DNA of 64,000 nucleotides from Torreya grandis (lineage: Eukaryota; Streptophyta; Pinopsida; Cupressales; Taxaceae). The notes beneath the pieces were generated by a model. It ran no database searches. It saw only the letters and a program-made list of their open reading frames with translations, and was not told the origin of the DNA. A program made the position numbers and the translations under genes. Position 1 is the stretch's first letter. Every line of letters begins with the position of its first letter. Where the stretch lies: the NCBI GenBank assembly GCA_037957365.1, contig JARHVA010002004.1:2275001-2339000 (forward strand). Direction: 5' to 3'. Below, one piece after another: positions 38,601 through 49,482 of the stretch.

Positions 38601-39051
38601 CCTATTAAATTTTGAATTAATTGCAGTGGTGCATATCATGAAACTTCCTTGAAAAAATCTAGAGTTGAGGGAAAACTTGTAAAAATAAAAATAATGTCCT
38701 ATGAATATTTGGGAGAAAAATCATAAAAATGTTTGCACCATTGCTCTAAAAAAATGAAATAAATTGAGGAAGGTAGATCAAAACTTGAGCATGTGGGAAT
38801 ATAATAAGAGGGCAAACAAATGTTGATTATATTAGAGGTGCAACTTCAAATTACAAATAGTATTTTGTACATGTGAAACAATACAATTTATTAACACACA
38901 TAAAATAATTTCACCTTATATCCAGTTCATAACTTCAAAAATAAATATACATTAGCTAATAAAAAATAGTATATAATTACTCCAAACTAATAATATATTG
39001 TCTTTTCCATTCACCAAATATAATCTCTCTTTGTGCTTTGTGTTGATCTCT
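38601..39051. other. AT-rich spacer at an insertion boundary
   Basis: Homology with copy B ends near 38600 (ccacct). What follows is not in copy B. No gene seen before 39052. Confidence 0.5.
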
Positions 39052-39720
39052 TTACATTCCTTGAGTACATAATTGAGTCTCAGAATTAGGATATGAATTT
39101 AATTGGATGTCTGGTTCATCTAAATTATTCATTTGTAAAAAATAATAAAGCACACAACACGCCACTATGATTTTGGGCACTTTTTCTAACTCTACACCTA
39201 CATCTTGAAAAATTATCCATCTCCCTTTTAGTATAAAAAATGAATTATCAGTCTTTACATGCCCTCTAGATAAGTTTTTTTCCAAAAGAGTATGCATTGG
39301 GGAGAGATGGTTATTATATAACTTCAATAAGATGGAGAAATTGGATAAGTAGAATATCTAATTAATTGGGGAAAGATATTTCTTCCTTCAATTTGGAATG
39401 TTGGATATGCTAATACTTCTCTATTTTTACATTATTTTTTATTTTAGAACAATTCAAATGATTAACATCATGAGCACCACCATGAGCATTAACACACACA
39501 TCTGAAAATATTTTTTTGTACATTGTAGATTCATTGCAATAAAACACAATGAAAATAGTGTTGGTTTACATAATTTATAAGAGTATAATATTTTTCAGGG
39601 CAATATGATAACTGAATATGTGTGTCATCAAATGCAACACATATAATTAAAAGTAGAGTTGAAGTATGAAAATCACTTCATATTTTTTATAACTTACTAC
39701 TAGACAAAATACTTACATAT
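39052..39720 (-). pseudogene. PIF/Harbinger transposase fragment (DDE_Tnp_4 type)
   Basis: Open C-terminal part 39327-39052: NHLSPMHTLLEKNLSRGHVK, SFFILKGRWIIFQDVGVELE, KVPKIIVACCVLYYFLQMNN. This is the AFGxLKGRWRIL...VPxIIVACCVLHN end of PIF/Harbinger transposases. Upstream on the minus strand: about 39680-39590 VAFDDTHIQLSYCPEKYYTL (first catalytic Asp region, usually DGTHI) and about 39500-39440 FSDVCVNAHGGAHDVNHL (second Asp block, usually F.D+..G.PGS.HD). Frameshifts separate the pieces. Orientation is opposite to the two other transposase copies, so it came as part of a separate insertion. Confidence 0.8.
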
Positions 39721-40550
39721 TCATTTTTTTTTAAATGGAATATAATATTGATAATTACCATGATGTAATTTCTTACCATAGATTATCCAATTAAATATAA
39801 TTTTGATACTATATGTATAGGATTACCTTGCGAAAGATGATGCAATACTAATTAATGTATTTTTTTTAAATTATATTGGTTCTCTAACAAATTATTCTCT
39901 ATTTGTGTTTGGCATATGTAGTTCTAATTTTAAAAATAACATATGGAAAAGAGGAAAAGACATGTTTTATATTAATGATGGTATAAAATATCTTGGTATT
40001 TTGGTTGTTCTTCCCATACTTGATGTTGTATTAAGCTCCAAAATGTGTTTTGTCTTGAAAATTTCTACCACAATATCTCTTTTGAAAGACAATGTTTCAC
40101 CTTTTACAAATAAAAATATTATTTCCATAAATTAGTTAGAAAAATTACATTGTATATTTGATGTATTTAAAAAAGACGAACAATAAGTGGTTTCTCTTAA
40201 GAAATCTATCCAAAATAAAATGAACTTTAGATCCATAACATGCAAAATATGTTATTTCCTGTAGAATAAATTTAAAATTTTATTAATAATTTATTTGGAA
40301 AAAAATATAAATATGTTAAATTTAGATATACTAAAAAGAAGTCCAATTTAAACGCAATGAAATAAACAAGTTGTTGGATCCCCTCTCATAATAAGGAATC
40401 ATAAAAACTTTATTCACTAACCATCACAAAATCATATATGAATAATTTTTTTTCAAACATTCTAATTCATCAAGTTGCAAATTTACAAATAATAATCCTC
40501 ATTAATAAATACAATCACATAATCAAAGATAATAATGAATGGCTAGGAAT
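39721..40550. other. AT-rich spacer
   Basis: No recognisable coding sequence. The 76-codon frame at 39905-40135 (plus) matches nothing I know and could be chance. Confidence 0.4.
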
Positions 40551-42060
40551 TCAGTTTCTCATGGTAGGACTAAACATGTAGGCATTCATCATTTTATTAT
40601 TGTGTTGATACAACGAGGAAATCTTAAGATTATCTATTGCAGCATAGGGATCCAGGTAACAAAGATCTGCACCAAATAATTTGCAAAGTACAAGTTCCAC
40701 GAATTCAGAAATAAATTTGAGTCTCCCCAAAATGTCATTCTGGGGAAGAAATGTTCGAATAATGTTCATTTTGCATTCATGTGTCCATCTCACTTTATGA
40801 ATGATCATGCAATTGTAAGTAGTTAATATATCTTAATTTAGGTAAAGACATAGTACATACTCACCCATGTACTACCATTAGCTGTTGGTTGGACAAAGTG
40901 AGGGCCACATGAATATGTTGTCATTTTTGTTTGTGGACTCAATAACGAGTTAAACCCATGTGTGTCGAAATCCACGAGTCTATAGATCGATGTATTGTTG
41001 TCCAGATGTTTGAGTTCAATATGATTCTATTTTATTAGGAATTATAACAACATAGGAAAAGAATGTGTCTTTCAAATTGAATTATTTTTATCTGCTGAAA
41101 TAATTCTTCCCTTATTGAAGTTGACTACTTTGGGATGTATTGCATGATCATTAGATAAAAAATTCACATTTTTTTATGGGGATTTCTTCAGAATCACTTT
41201 GTGGCTTAAATGTGATATTTTATGAATGTTGAACATTGAAAAGGGTCAGGAAAACTGTTATTCATAATAGATGTGTTCAAATTATTGATATTTATTTCAG
41301 GTCTTACAAAACTAGTTAAATAAATATCCGCTCTAAATGTTTCGACTGAAATTTTAAATTCATTCTTTTCACAATTCACTCAATAATTTTGTATACTTAA
41401 AAATATTGGACTTGAATGTATACTTGCCATATGATAAAGACAAGAAACTTGATAATCATCATTATTGTTATTATGAATGAATTTTAAATGTACTCCTTTA
41501 AATGTCATATATATGTAATTCATATCCTTATAGTTCATAAACTTGAGTACACATTCTTCCAAAAGTTACAAAGATCAAACAGTGGCAAATGAATACAATA
41601 AGGGCACCAAGTTTTTTTAATATAATGATCTATTTGCAAATTCTCAAATGATTTCAATTTCACCTTCCTATGACATTGAGCATTGAAGTTCTCTAGATAG
41701 AAACCTAGATCTCCATCAAGTGTTCATTTTGTTTCAAAATATTTAAATTTATCTTAGTTCTCCTATGTATGAATTGCTTACTAAATGCTCAGTGAATATA
41801 CCTCTTCCAAATAAAACAAGCAATTTATTTAAGGTTACTATTACACCGATTGCGTGAATATATAAATATGTTCATTTTGGTAAAATATCCATCTCAATGC
41901 CTATGGAAAATAATGTACCATTCAATTATATGTTTATTAACGAAGCAAAATTAATAAGGGACTACAGGGTATGTGAAAATTCATTCCATCTTTTAATTGT
42001 TAGCTCAAGGCATAACTTCTCATGTTATTAAAATTTGATTCTTAAATTGTTTGCTAATAA
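40551..42060 (-). pseudogene. Unrecognised protein gene, decayed, possibly intron-containing
   Basis: Minus-strand protein-like text over 1.5 kb. From right: KLKSFENLQIDHYIKKTWCP and YCIHLPLFDLCNF (41700-41590), an open frame 41562-41380 (MEECVLKFMNYKDMNYIYMT), FKISVETFRADIYLTSFVRP (about 41350), YRLVDFDTHGFNSLLSPQTK and SCGPHFVQPTANGSTWV (40990-40870). A GTGAGT..AG interval (about 40865-40800) could be an intron or chance. Then an open frame 40808-40551 with FLPQNDILGRLKFISEFVEL, VLCKLFGADLCYLDPYAAID and MNAYMFSPTMRN. I do not recognise the family. It lies right of the minus-strand transposase fragment on the same strand and is absent from copy B. Few stops within pieces suggest it is younger than its surroundings. 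Confidence 0.45.
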
Positions 42061-43599
42061 ATTTTATACACTTCATTCACAATGCCGAGGTGCTATATGC
42101 TGCAGTTTTCCTCGCACAAGTTGAGTTTTTTATCACTTTCTTTAAAATCTCCAAATATATATATAAAAGAACCTTTATGTATAAACTAATTATACTTATA
42201 AATACCTATTTTTGTGTCATATTCAAAAATCTCCAATATAATTGTCTATACCTTATCATTGAATTTTAGTTTACCATGGAAATTTCAAATTTTAATCTTC
42301 TTTGATTGTTATTATCTTATTCTATGTGATTACCTTATGTTCACAACTACTTATGACATGTATACTCAAATTTGAAAAAGTTTGTATTTCATTTTATTAG
42401 AAACTAGGCAAGGACTTACAAATATGATGTCAATATTATTTTTTTGAAAAAGTTATGAAATAAAATAGAATGACATAACATGATAAGAACTAAAAAAGGG
42501 TTGTAAAATAAAAGACATAAAAACTGTAAATTTATTGTAAACAAATGAAAAATAAAACTATTATATATACACAATTTTTTAATTAAATTTTAATTTTAAA
42601 AATAATATAAAATTAATACAAAAACTTTGAACTTACAATTTTATATAAAATACTTTCTAATGGTGCTTGTTGCACTAATAACTCTATTTTAACCGCTTTG
42701 CTGTCTGAAATGAGTCACAATTTAAGCTGTAGTGTTAAAGTTTCTAATATGTATGTGTTCATGAACATATTTCCCACTAATTTTTCCCTCTAAATTTTTT
42801 AATTAAATGTGAAGGAGGTGATTTTATTATTTGTGGCACTAGCACTGACATGACATGGAGGGGCGGTACTGACAAAGCCCACGGGATTTATGTGCTTCTA
42901 AATCATGGGTAATAAAACTTTACATCATACGTGTGCATAGGCCTATAGTTTGACTCCGCATATGAGCCAATTGGGAAGCTATGTAAAAAAGTGATTCGCT
43001 AATGTAACTGACCGATATGCACGTTAAGTAGTTAAAGACTTCAGACCATGTCAGCATTCAAAAATAGTTATTAATTTTCTAATTTACTGAAATGAAATGT
43101 TAGGATTTTAATTAGAACTAAACATTATTTAGTAGGAAAAATAGTTATTTTAATATTATATTTAAAGATATAGAGTAAAAATTAAATTCCATTCACATAT
43201 TAAAGAAATGAGAGATTAAAAATTGGAGGAAGAAGAAATAAACAGTGTTCAGTACAAAGGTGTGTCTCTCTCTCTGCGCATTTTAATTATGATTTTTTTT
43301 TTATATAAAGAATAATTTATATACTGAAATTGTATTGTAGATAGATTCATACAATAGTTTTAGTATATACATATATATGTAATACATGTATATGAGGTAT
43401 ATGTATATATATAATTATAATTTTCAGTATAAATTGTTAATTAAATTATGTTTTAAAATTAATTATGAATAAATTATGTAATTTTAATTAGTTATTGGGG
43501 TATATATATTTGAGAAAAATATATAAAATTTATTATGATTAAAAATAATTTTATTTTCGATGTAAATTGTTCATTAAATTATAGCTTTATTTTTTCAGC
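42061..43599. other. AT-rich spacer; homology with copy B resumes near 43290
   Basis: A short tctctctctctctgcgc run lies at 43263-43279. From about 43290 the sequence aligns with 62690 onward (agttttagtatatacata; gtataaattgttaa; aattatgaataaat). The 72-codon frame at 42051-42269 is low-complexity and not supported. Confidence 0.5.
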
Positions 43600-44830
43600 A
43601 AACATCTTTCATATATTATAGATTCAAAGTTCTTTTTATTTTGGATGGACTAGTTAAAGGAAGCAATGGTACCTCCTTATTTAAATCCATCAAATTTATT
43701 AAGTAAATTTTTCATATACTTCATGCAAATGATACTTCTATATGTAATGTTTGAATCATTATCCAGGGAAATATATAGGAAGTGATGTATATTTCCAAGA
43801 TAAAATATATTTTATAATTTAATATAGTAACAAGTATGACAAAAATAATCACAATATCATAATATTTTATATTGGTGCAGTTATATAATTCCCTTCCTTA
43901 TTTTCCATCTTCTTTTATAAAAACTAAAACCACATATGCCAATAAAAAATAGATTTAAGTTTGTTACAAAACTAGTACAATCTGAAAAAGTAGTTTGTTT
44001 CATTATGCATCACCTTTCCCAAGGAATGCCTATGCATATAATAACATAATGTTATTGTGAAGGATAATCTACACTAAGAAAGTACACCATGGTCATTATT
44101 AATATTATTTTCCAAAAAGTACAAAATGAATATATAATAATATCATATAGAAGTGGGTTGAATAAAATACTAAGTGATTTTTATACTTTAACTCTACTTT
44201 CCATGACATGTGGTACAATTCATGGCACACATATTCAATTATCATATTTTCATGAATAAAAATATACTCTTATGAACTATGCAAACCAATTTTATTTATA
44301 GAGTTTTTTGTTAAAAAAAATCTATGATGCATAACAAGTATTTGGGGATGTATGTGTTAATGCTCTTTGTAATGCCTATGACACTAATCATTGGAATTAT
44401 TATGTAATAAAAATAAGAATACAAAATGGAGAATTAATAGCATCCCTAACATTCCAAATTGAAATAAGTATTATATATCCGCAATTAACAAGTTATTCTA
44501 CATATCCTATTTCTTCTTACTTATTGAGGTCATTAATTTACAAGATTTCTCCAATGCATGATAGTTTTTACAAATACTTATCTATAGGTTGTGTGAAAAT
44601 ATAGAATGAATTAGTTGTATTGAAAGAGATATGGATATTTATTCATTATATAGATGTAGAGTTATATATTTTCTTTCTCCAATGCATGAGAGTTTTTACA
44701 AATACTTATATATAGGTTGTGTGAAAATATAGAATGAATTAGTTGTATTGAAAGGGATATGGATATTTCTTCATTATATATAGATGTAGAGTTAGATCTT
44801 TTCTTTTTCAATCATTTGAGATTACTTTGA
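43600..44830 (+). pseudogene. PIF/Harbinger transposase, copy A
   Basis: Starts near 43619 (SKFFLFWMD, stop, LKEAMVPPYL). A helix-turn-helix-like part follows (EKVVCFIMHHLSQGMP, about 44000). The DDE block is CGTIHGTHIQLSYFHE (about 44212-44260; the Asp of DGTHI is His here) and FGDVCVNALCNAYDTNHW (44346-44400). Then ELIASLTFQIEIS, and the C-terminal LSPMHDSFYKYLSIGCVKI-like block, which is tandemly duplicated. Multiple stops. The copy-B homologue at 62981-64000 keeps the same blocks. Likely the partner of the trihelix ORF at 37921-38600, now separated by an insertion of about 4.7 kb. Confidence 0.75.
44548..44805 (+). repeat. 128-bp tandem duplication inside the transposase remnant
   Basis: Two head-to-tail copies (start tctccaatgcatga at 44548 and 44676) differ at only a handful of positions. 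Both encode the SPMH..FYKYLSIGCVKI segment. The high identity against an otherwise heavily decayed background indicates a recent duplication. Confidence 0.9.
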
Positions 44831-45560
44831 AAGTATTTTTCTAAACTATAAAAACATAAAATTATATAAAAAAAAACATTAACTATAAAATAATTCATAT
44901 ATGTAGTATATAATTTATTTATACAATTGGATTTTGAATCATATTACTTTAAAATACTAACTACAATCAATATTATAAAATCCTTTGACACTACGCTTTG
45001 TTCATTGATTTAAGAATGTTCTTTTCACAATTTTTTTTGTAAGTATTTTTTTAAATCACGTTATTTGAAATACTAAATATAATCAATATTATAAAATATT
45101 TTGACATTATGCTTCCTTCATTGATCTGAGAATGTTCTACAAACTACAATTAATATTATAAAATCTTTTAATATTGTTTTTTTTTAAGACTATTATTTTG
45201 TAAGTATTTTTTTTAAACTATAGAAACATAAAATTATATTATATAAAATAAATACTAACTATAAACAAATCATATATGTAGTACATAGTTTATTTAGATA
45301 ATCAAATTTTAAATCATATTACTTGAAATACTAGCTAAAATCGATATTATAAAATCTTTTGACACTATGCTTCATTCATTGATTTGGGAATATTCTTTTG
45401 AGAATATTTTTTTGTGGTTATTTTTTTAAATTCCATTGTTTGAAATATGAGCTACAATCAATATTATATAATCTTTTAACACTACACTTCCATTAATGAT
45501 TTGAGAATATTTTTTTATGAATATTTTTTTAAATCATAAAAACATAGAATTATATATTAT
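44810..45560. repeat. Degenerate tandem repeats, period about 100-115 bp and multiples
   Basis: The phrase ctttgacacta(c/t)gctt..ttcattgattt.agaatgttc recurs at about 44987, 45092, 45357 and 45469. actacaatcaatattataaaat recurs at about 44960, 45070, 45142, 45332 and 45452. Each is followed by tttttttaaa(t/c)ca-type runs. No coding potential. Confidence 0.8.
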
Positions 45561-45957
45561 ACAGAGAAAAATACTATATATAGAAGGATTCCTATATAGA
45601 ATATATTTTATTTAAACAATTGAACCAAATTTATGAAATTTGGATAGAACATAAAATATTTAAGTTCCAACTTATATAGATTAAGCTTCTTATTACTTGA
45701 AAATTTATTAACTTGCATAATTTATATATTTAAAATTTTCTAATTTTTATTTATGTTATCCATGAATAGTCAAAAGGAATATGCTATTTTATTCCTCAGT
45801 TAACAAGAAACTTAGTGAAATGTAAAAAGAACATACAATTTACATGGCCCTATTTATAGTAGGAAATTAAACATTATCAATAACATGAACTCAATGTTGG
45901 TGAAATTCATTCCCCAAGTTTGCTAAGGTTAAATATTGAATTTCTGGTGGTTAGTCT
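45561..45957. other. AT-rich 3' flank of the P450 gene
   Basis: Downstream of the P450 stop codon on the minus strand. No clear polyadenylation signal can be singled out in this AT-rich sequence. Confidence 0.4.
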
Positions 45958-47906
45958 CTATGAGGAATGGGCAGAGAGCAGAAATTTATTAGGCACAGTC
46001 AATCCAAATGCTTTATCCATATTCACCTTGCAATCCACATTCCAATCAAAGCAATGTATGAGCTCAACAACTGTCAACTCAACAATAGAAAGTCCACTTG
46101 AAATTCCAGGGCACCTCTTCATCCATGTTCTGAAAGCAATAATTGAAGGCATGTCCTTTCACATCCATAGTTTTCTCGATAAACCTTTCTGCCTTAAATT
46201 GTAAAGGATCTTCCCAAACAGTTTCATCCCTTCCCATGGCCCATATGTTCACAAGCAACATTGTTTGAGGAAGAATGTAATATCCTTCCACATGGTACGC
46301 CCCCATCAACTTGTGTGGAATCAACACTGGAAATGGTGAATGCAGTTGGAATGTCTCATACACTACACATCACAAGTACTCACAGTTTACCACATCACTC
46401 TCCTTTAAGAAACGGTGTTCGCCTACCACTGATTCAATTACTTCTTGTAATGTTGCCATCACATGAAGGTTTCTCAACAAGTCACTCAATACCCATTCTA
46501 CTCTAGCGATCAACATATCCTGCAAAAAAAAAATATTGATTATTGATTGATGTAAATTTTGAGTGAAATATTATACTCAAAAATATTTATAGACAACAAA
46601 TTCCTTAGTTAACATTAAGACAATAAATTAAAGAAAAAACATGAAAAAACACGCTTTGCTTCATGTAAATTTATGCTATTTACGAACATTATTAAAAGAT
46701 TTAAAAAAATTTAAAAAATATTACGATTACCAAGTGAAAAAAATATTTTCTGTTAGATTTCATTGTGTCTCACTACTAAATTTTGATCGAAAACCAAACT
46801 AAGTACTACACCTATTCACTAATTTTGGATAAACAATAAATTATGTTGTTTCATCTACTTTGCCATTTTACCTGTAATCGTACGATTAGTTAATTTTTTC
46901 ACAATATTTTTTCAGCTACACTTTCAAATCGCACATCTAAATACCCTAAAATTTATTCTATAAATTAATAATATCTCTTTCTTTCTCTTTGTATTTCAAT
47001 TTAAAAGCTTGTAGCGTATTCTATTTTCATCTCCTTCTCTGCCATGTCCAGTAGGACGTCTACCACGTCTTTTACACCATCATCTTCCTCACCTCCCTCT
47101 CTTCTACGATTCAAGTGTTCATCGATTACTTTGCCAGCAAAACCGTCGAATAATATTGTAACGGCTCGCATGCGACGGTGGACGCCTTGCAAATCAAGCC
47201 AGTCTAGAAACGGAATGAAATCTCCAATGCAAAAGACTCCGGCGACGGCCAACATCTCAGAGAGCATTTCTGCAAAGCCATGGCCTCCACTCAATTCATC
47301 ATCTGAGAATGTTCTGCTGGCAAACATTCTGCAGATGATATGTTGAGTGAGGGATGAAAGTCTGTTTCTCAGGTTCACGCAGCGTACCCCTTGTCCGCTC
47401 TCCGACCAAATGGAGCGCACCATTGCGGATACCTCTTCCTCCCTCACGGATTGGAAACACTCCGTTTTTTTCACTCTGAGTAACTCGATTGTGAGAAGCT
47501 TTTTCATTTGCCTCCAATACTCGCCATAGTTGGCAAATCCGACGTCTTTGCGATCGTAGAGTATGTATTTCCCAGAAGAAAGAGTGGGTCTGTTAGCGAA
47601 AAGCAAATCGTGCGTTTTAAGAAATTCCTTTGCCATGGCAGGAGAAGACACCACAACGGTGGGAACAGAGCCGAAGCGTAGAAACATGATATGCCCATAT
47701 TTCTTTGCAAGCTCTGCGAGAGAGTGATGAGGGAGGGAGCCGAGGAGATGAAGATTTCCCAGGAGGGACCATGGACGTGGCCCTAGTGGCAATCGCAACT
47801 GATCAGCTCCAGGCTTCTTGAATTTGTAGAAAATGAAGACGAAGACCAGGAAAACCCCAACTATTGTTGGAGTCGCCTCAACTGCACAGGAATACAGAGA
47901 CGCCAT
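45958..47906 (-). pseudogene. CYP71-clan cytochrome P450, two exons, exon 2 broken
   Basis: Exon 1 (47906 to about 47001): start chosen at MASLYSCAVEATPTIVG because a membrane anchor (GVFLVFVFIFYKF) follows directly; an in-frame ATG at 47975 lies in the likely leader. Then the hinge RLPLGPRP, a C-helix WRQMKK (the usual WxxxR Arg is Lys) and no stop for about 300 codons. Exon 2 (46519-45958) follows a TTTTTGCAG acceptor: DMLIARVEWVLSDLLRN lacks the AGTDTS oxygen-binding stretch, a TGA replaces Arg after VNCEYL, the K-helix ExxR is ETFQ, then VWEDPLQFKAERF (PERF-like). The heme loop is split by a frameshift (YCFQN / KRCPG), with the Cys retained in the second frame, and the end FLLSAHSS. These enzymes are ER-anchored monooxygenases of specialised metabolism; the substrate is unknown. 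As it stands it could not bind oxygen or heme normally. Confidence 0.9.
46520..47000 (-). other. P450 intron, with a 130-bp segment also found near 60.25 kb
   Basis: The 3' splice site is good (TTTTTGCAG). No clean donor follows exon 1, whose frame runs IEYATSF to a stop, so the exon-1 end with its IKAxxL-type residues seems lost. 46545-46680 resembles 60247-60375 (gaaatattatactcaaaaat; aagaaaaaacac; cttcatgtaaatttatgct). Confidence 0.6.
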
Positions 47907-47935
47907 CTTGAGGGGGAAAAGAGGAACATGTAACC

Positions 47936-47950
47936 GCTTATAAATATAAA
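47936..47950 (-). promoter_or_regulatory. Possible P450 TATA box
   Basis: The minus strand reads atatttataagcgg about 30-45 bp upstream of the chosen ATG. The short distance would leave almost no 5' UTR, so this is a weak call; the region is AT-rich anyway. Confidence 0.3.
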
Positions 47951-48177
47951 ATACTGAGACATTTGTCCCGTCCATGAAAAGTTGGAAATTAGCTGTCTGA
48001 TAAAGAAATGAGAGGAATTTAAATAACCGTCACACACAGTAACTCATTTGTCGTCCATGAAAAGTGGCCACTTTATTTGTAGAGAATGGTGTGTGGCATT
48101 TCAACAATTGTCACGTTTGCCATGATCCATTCGATTTCATATAAATTTGATCAATTAAAGCAGCACAAACTCTAAGG

Positions 48178-48440
48178 TGAATTGAATTGAAAGACTATCA
48201 CATAACATTTTGGAAGAGTGTATTCTGTCATCATTTTTGTAGGATCAAATAAAATATTATTTATATTTATAGAATTAAATAATTGAAAAGACAATCTTTC
48301 AATATGGGATTATTGTTTTTATAAGAAAAAATAAAATATTATTCATATTTTATTATCATATTTGAACAATCCCAACAAAAAAATAAACAAATACTTAAAT
48401 AAGAAAAGATTTGAGGATCATGTAATGTCAAAATTTATAT
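48178..48440. repeat. Upstream duplicate, copy 1
   Basis: Begins tgaattgaattgaaagactatcacataac and ends taagaaaagatttgaggatcatgtaatg. Direct repeat of 48820-49045. Confidence 0.85.
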
Positions 48441-48819
48441 GTGACGACATTATATGCTTTTCTCGCTCTCCATGTAGATTACACCTCTTCACACCATTTT
48501 ATAATTTTATATTTATTTTTAGTAAATTTGTACTTTTATTAGTCTAAAGGAATTAATTCATTTTCTAATTAATTATTTTTTCTAAACAATAATTTTTTTA
48601 TAAAATATATAAGTTTATATATTTTAAAATTTATTAAAAAAAATTAAACATGTTCATCTATATATTATTTACGAATATTCACTTTAATAATTATAAAAAA
48701 TAATAATAAATTATTATTTATAAAAAGTTATTATAAAAAAAGTTAATTTAGATTTAATTAGTTTTTAAACTTATACTTTATTATTGTTGGCCCGTATTCC
48801 ATCATCTTTGTGACAAAAT
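48441..48819. other. Very AT-rich spacer between the duplicates
   Basis: Mostly A/T runs, no gene. Confidence 0.5.
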
Positions 48820-49045
48820 GAATTGAATTCAAAGACTATCACATAACATTTTGAAAGACTATATTATGCCATCATTCTCATAGGATCAAATAATTGAGAA
48901 GACAATCATGTGACATGGAATCATCATTTTCATACTATTAAATAAAATATTACTTATATTTCACCATCACATTCGGAAGATTTCAAAAAAGAGAAAAACA
49001 AATATTTAAATAAGAAAAGATTTGAGAATCACATAATGCCAGAAT
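48820..49045. repeat. Upstream duplicate, copy 2
   Basis: Direct repeat of 48178-48440 (gactatcacataacatttt; gaagacaatc; aataagaaaagatttgag), about 640 bp apart. It ends exactly where gypsy integrase sequence begins, so the junction is likely an element or deletion boundary. Confidence 0.85.
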
Positions 49046-49482
49046 TAAACACCCCATACTCTTTGGTATTTGGAATAGACACAATCTTGTCAGTCAAAAT
49101 TGAACACCCCTCATTACATATATCCTTGCGGGGAATCATAATAAATAATGAGTATAGAAATGAGTGGCTACATGAACTAGAATTATTGGATGAAAAGTGT
49201 CAAAATGCCCTTGATCACCTCAGGGCATATCAAAATAAGCTCAAAGGCCAATATCGTAAGCAAATCCAATCATGAGAATTTGAAATTGGTGACCCAGTCC
49301 TTAACAAAAATTAAAAAAAAACCAATGTTGTATGTGAAAAGAAGGGAAATTTTGAATTAAATTGGCTTGGGGCTTATGTTATTATTACCAAATTTGGATC
49401 AATGGCATATAAAATGGCCACTCTAAATAGAGATAAGCTTGATGAGCAGATGAATATCATGCATCTAAAACAATTTTATATC
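49036..49482 (+). pseudogene. Ty3/gypsy (Athila/Tat-like) integrase C-terminus
   Basis: Open frame 49036-49275 reads TPYSLVFGIDTILSVKIEHP, ISLRGIIINNEYRNEWLHEL, ELLDEKCQNALDHLRAYQNK. After a stop it continues EFEIGDPVLNKN, GNFELNWLGAYVIITKFGS, AYKMATLNRDKLDEQMNIMH, LKQFYI, stop. This is the standard end of plant gypsy pol (TPFSLVYG..AV.P.E; LDE.R..A...L..Y; K.KPNW.GPY.V; ..N..HLK.Y). Everything upstream is missing; the left border coincides with the end of the upstream duplicate. Confidence 0.9.

Noticed and set aside
42051..42269. 72-codon plus-strand frame rich in Phe/Ile/Tyr
   Set aside because: Low-complexity AT-rich composition without any motif.
46261..46506. 81-codon plus-strand frame
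   Set aside because: Antisense of P450 exon 2.
47044..47529. Plus-strand Ser/Thr-rich frames opposite the P450
   Set aside because: Antisense of the P450 exon 1, which has clear motifs on the minus strand.
45958..47975. Functional P450 gene starting at the in-frame ATG at 47975
   Set aside because: The extra 23 residues lack P450 N-terminal character and the anchor follows the ATG at 47906; exon 2 is disabled in several ways.
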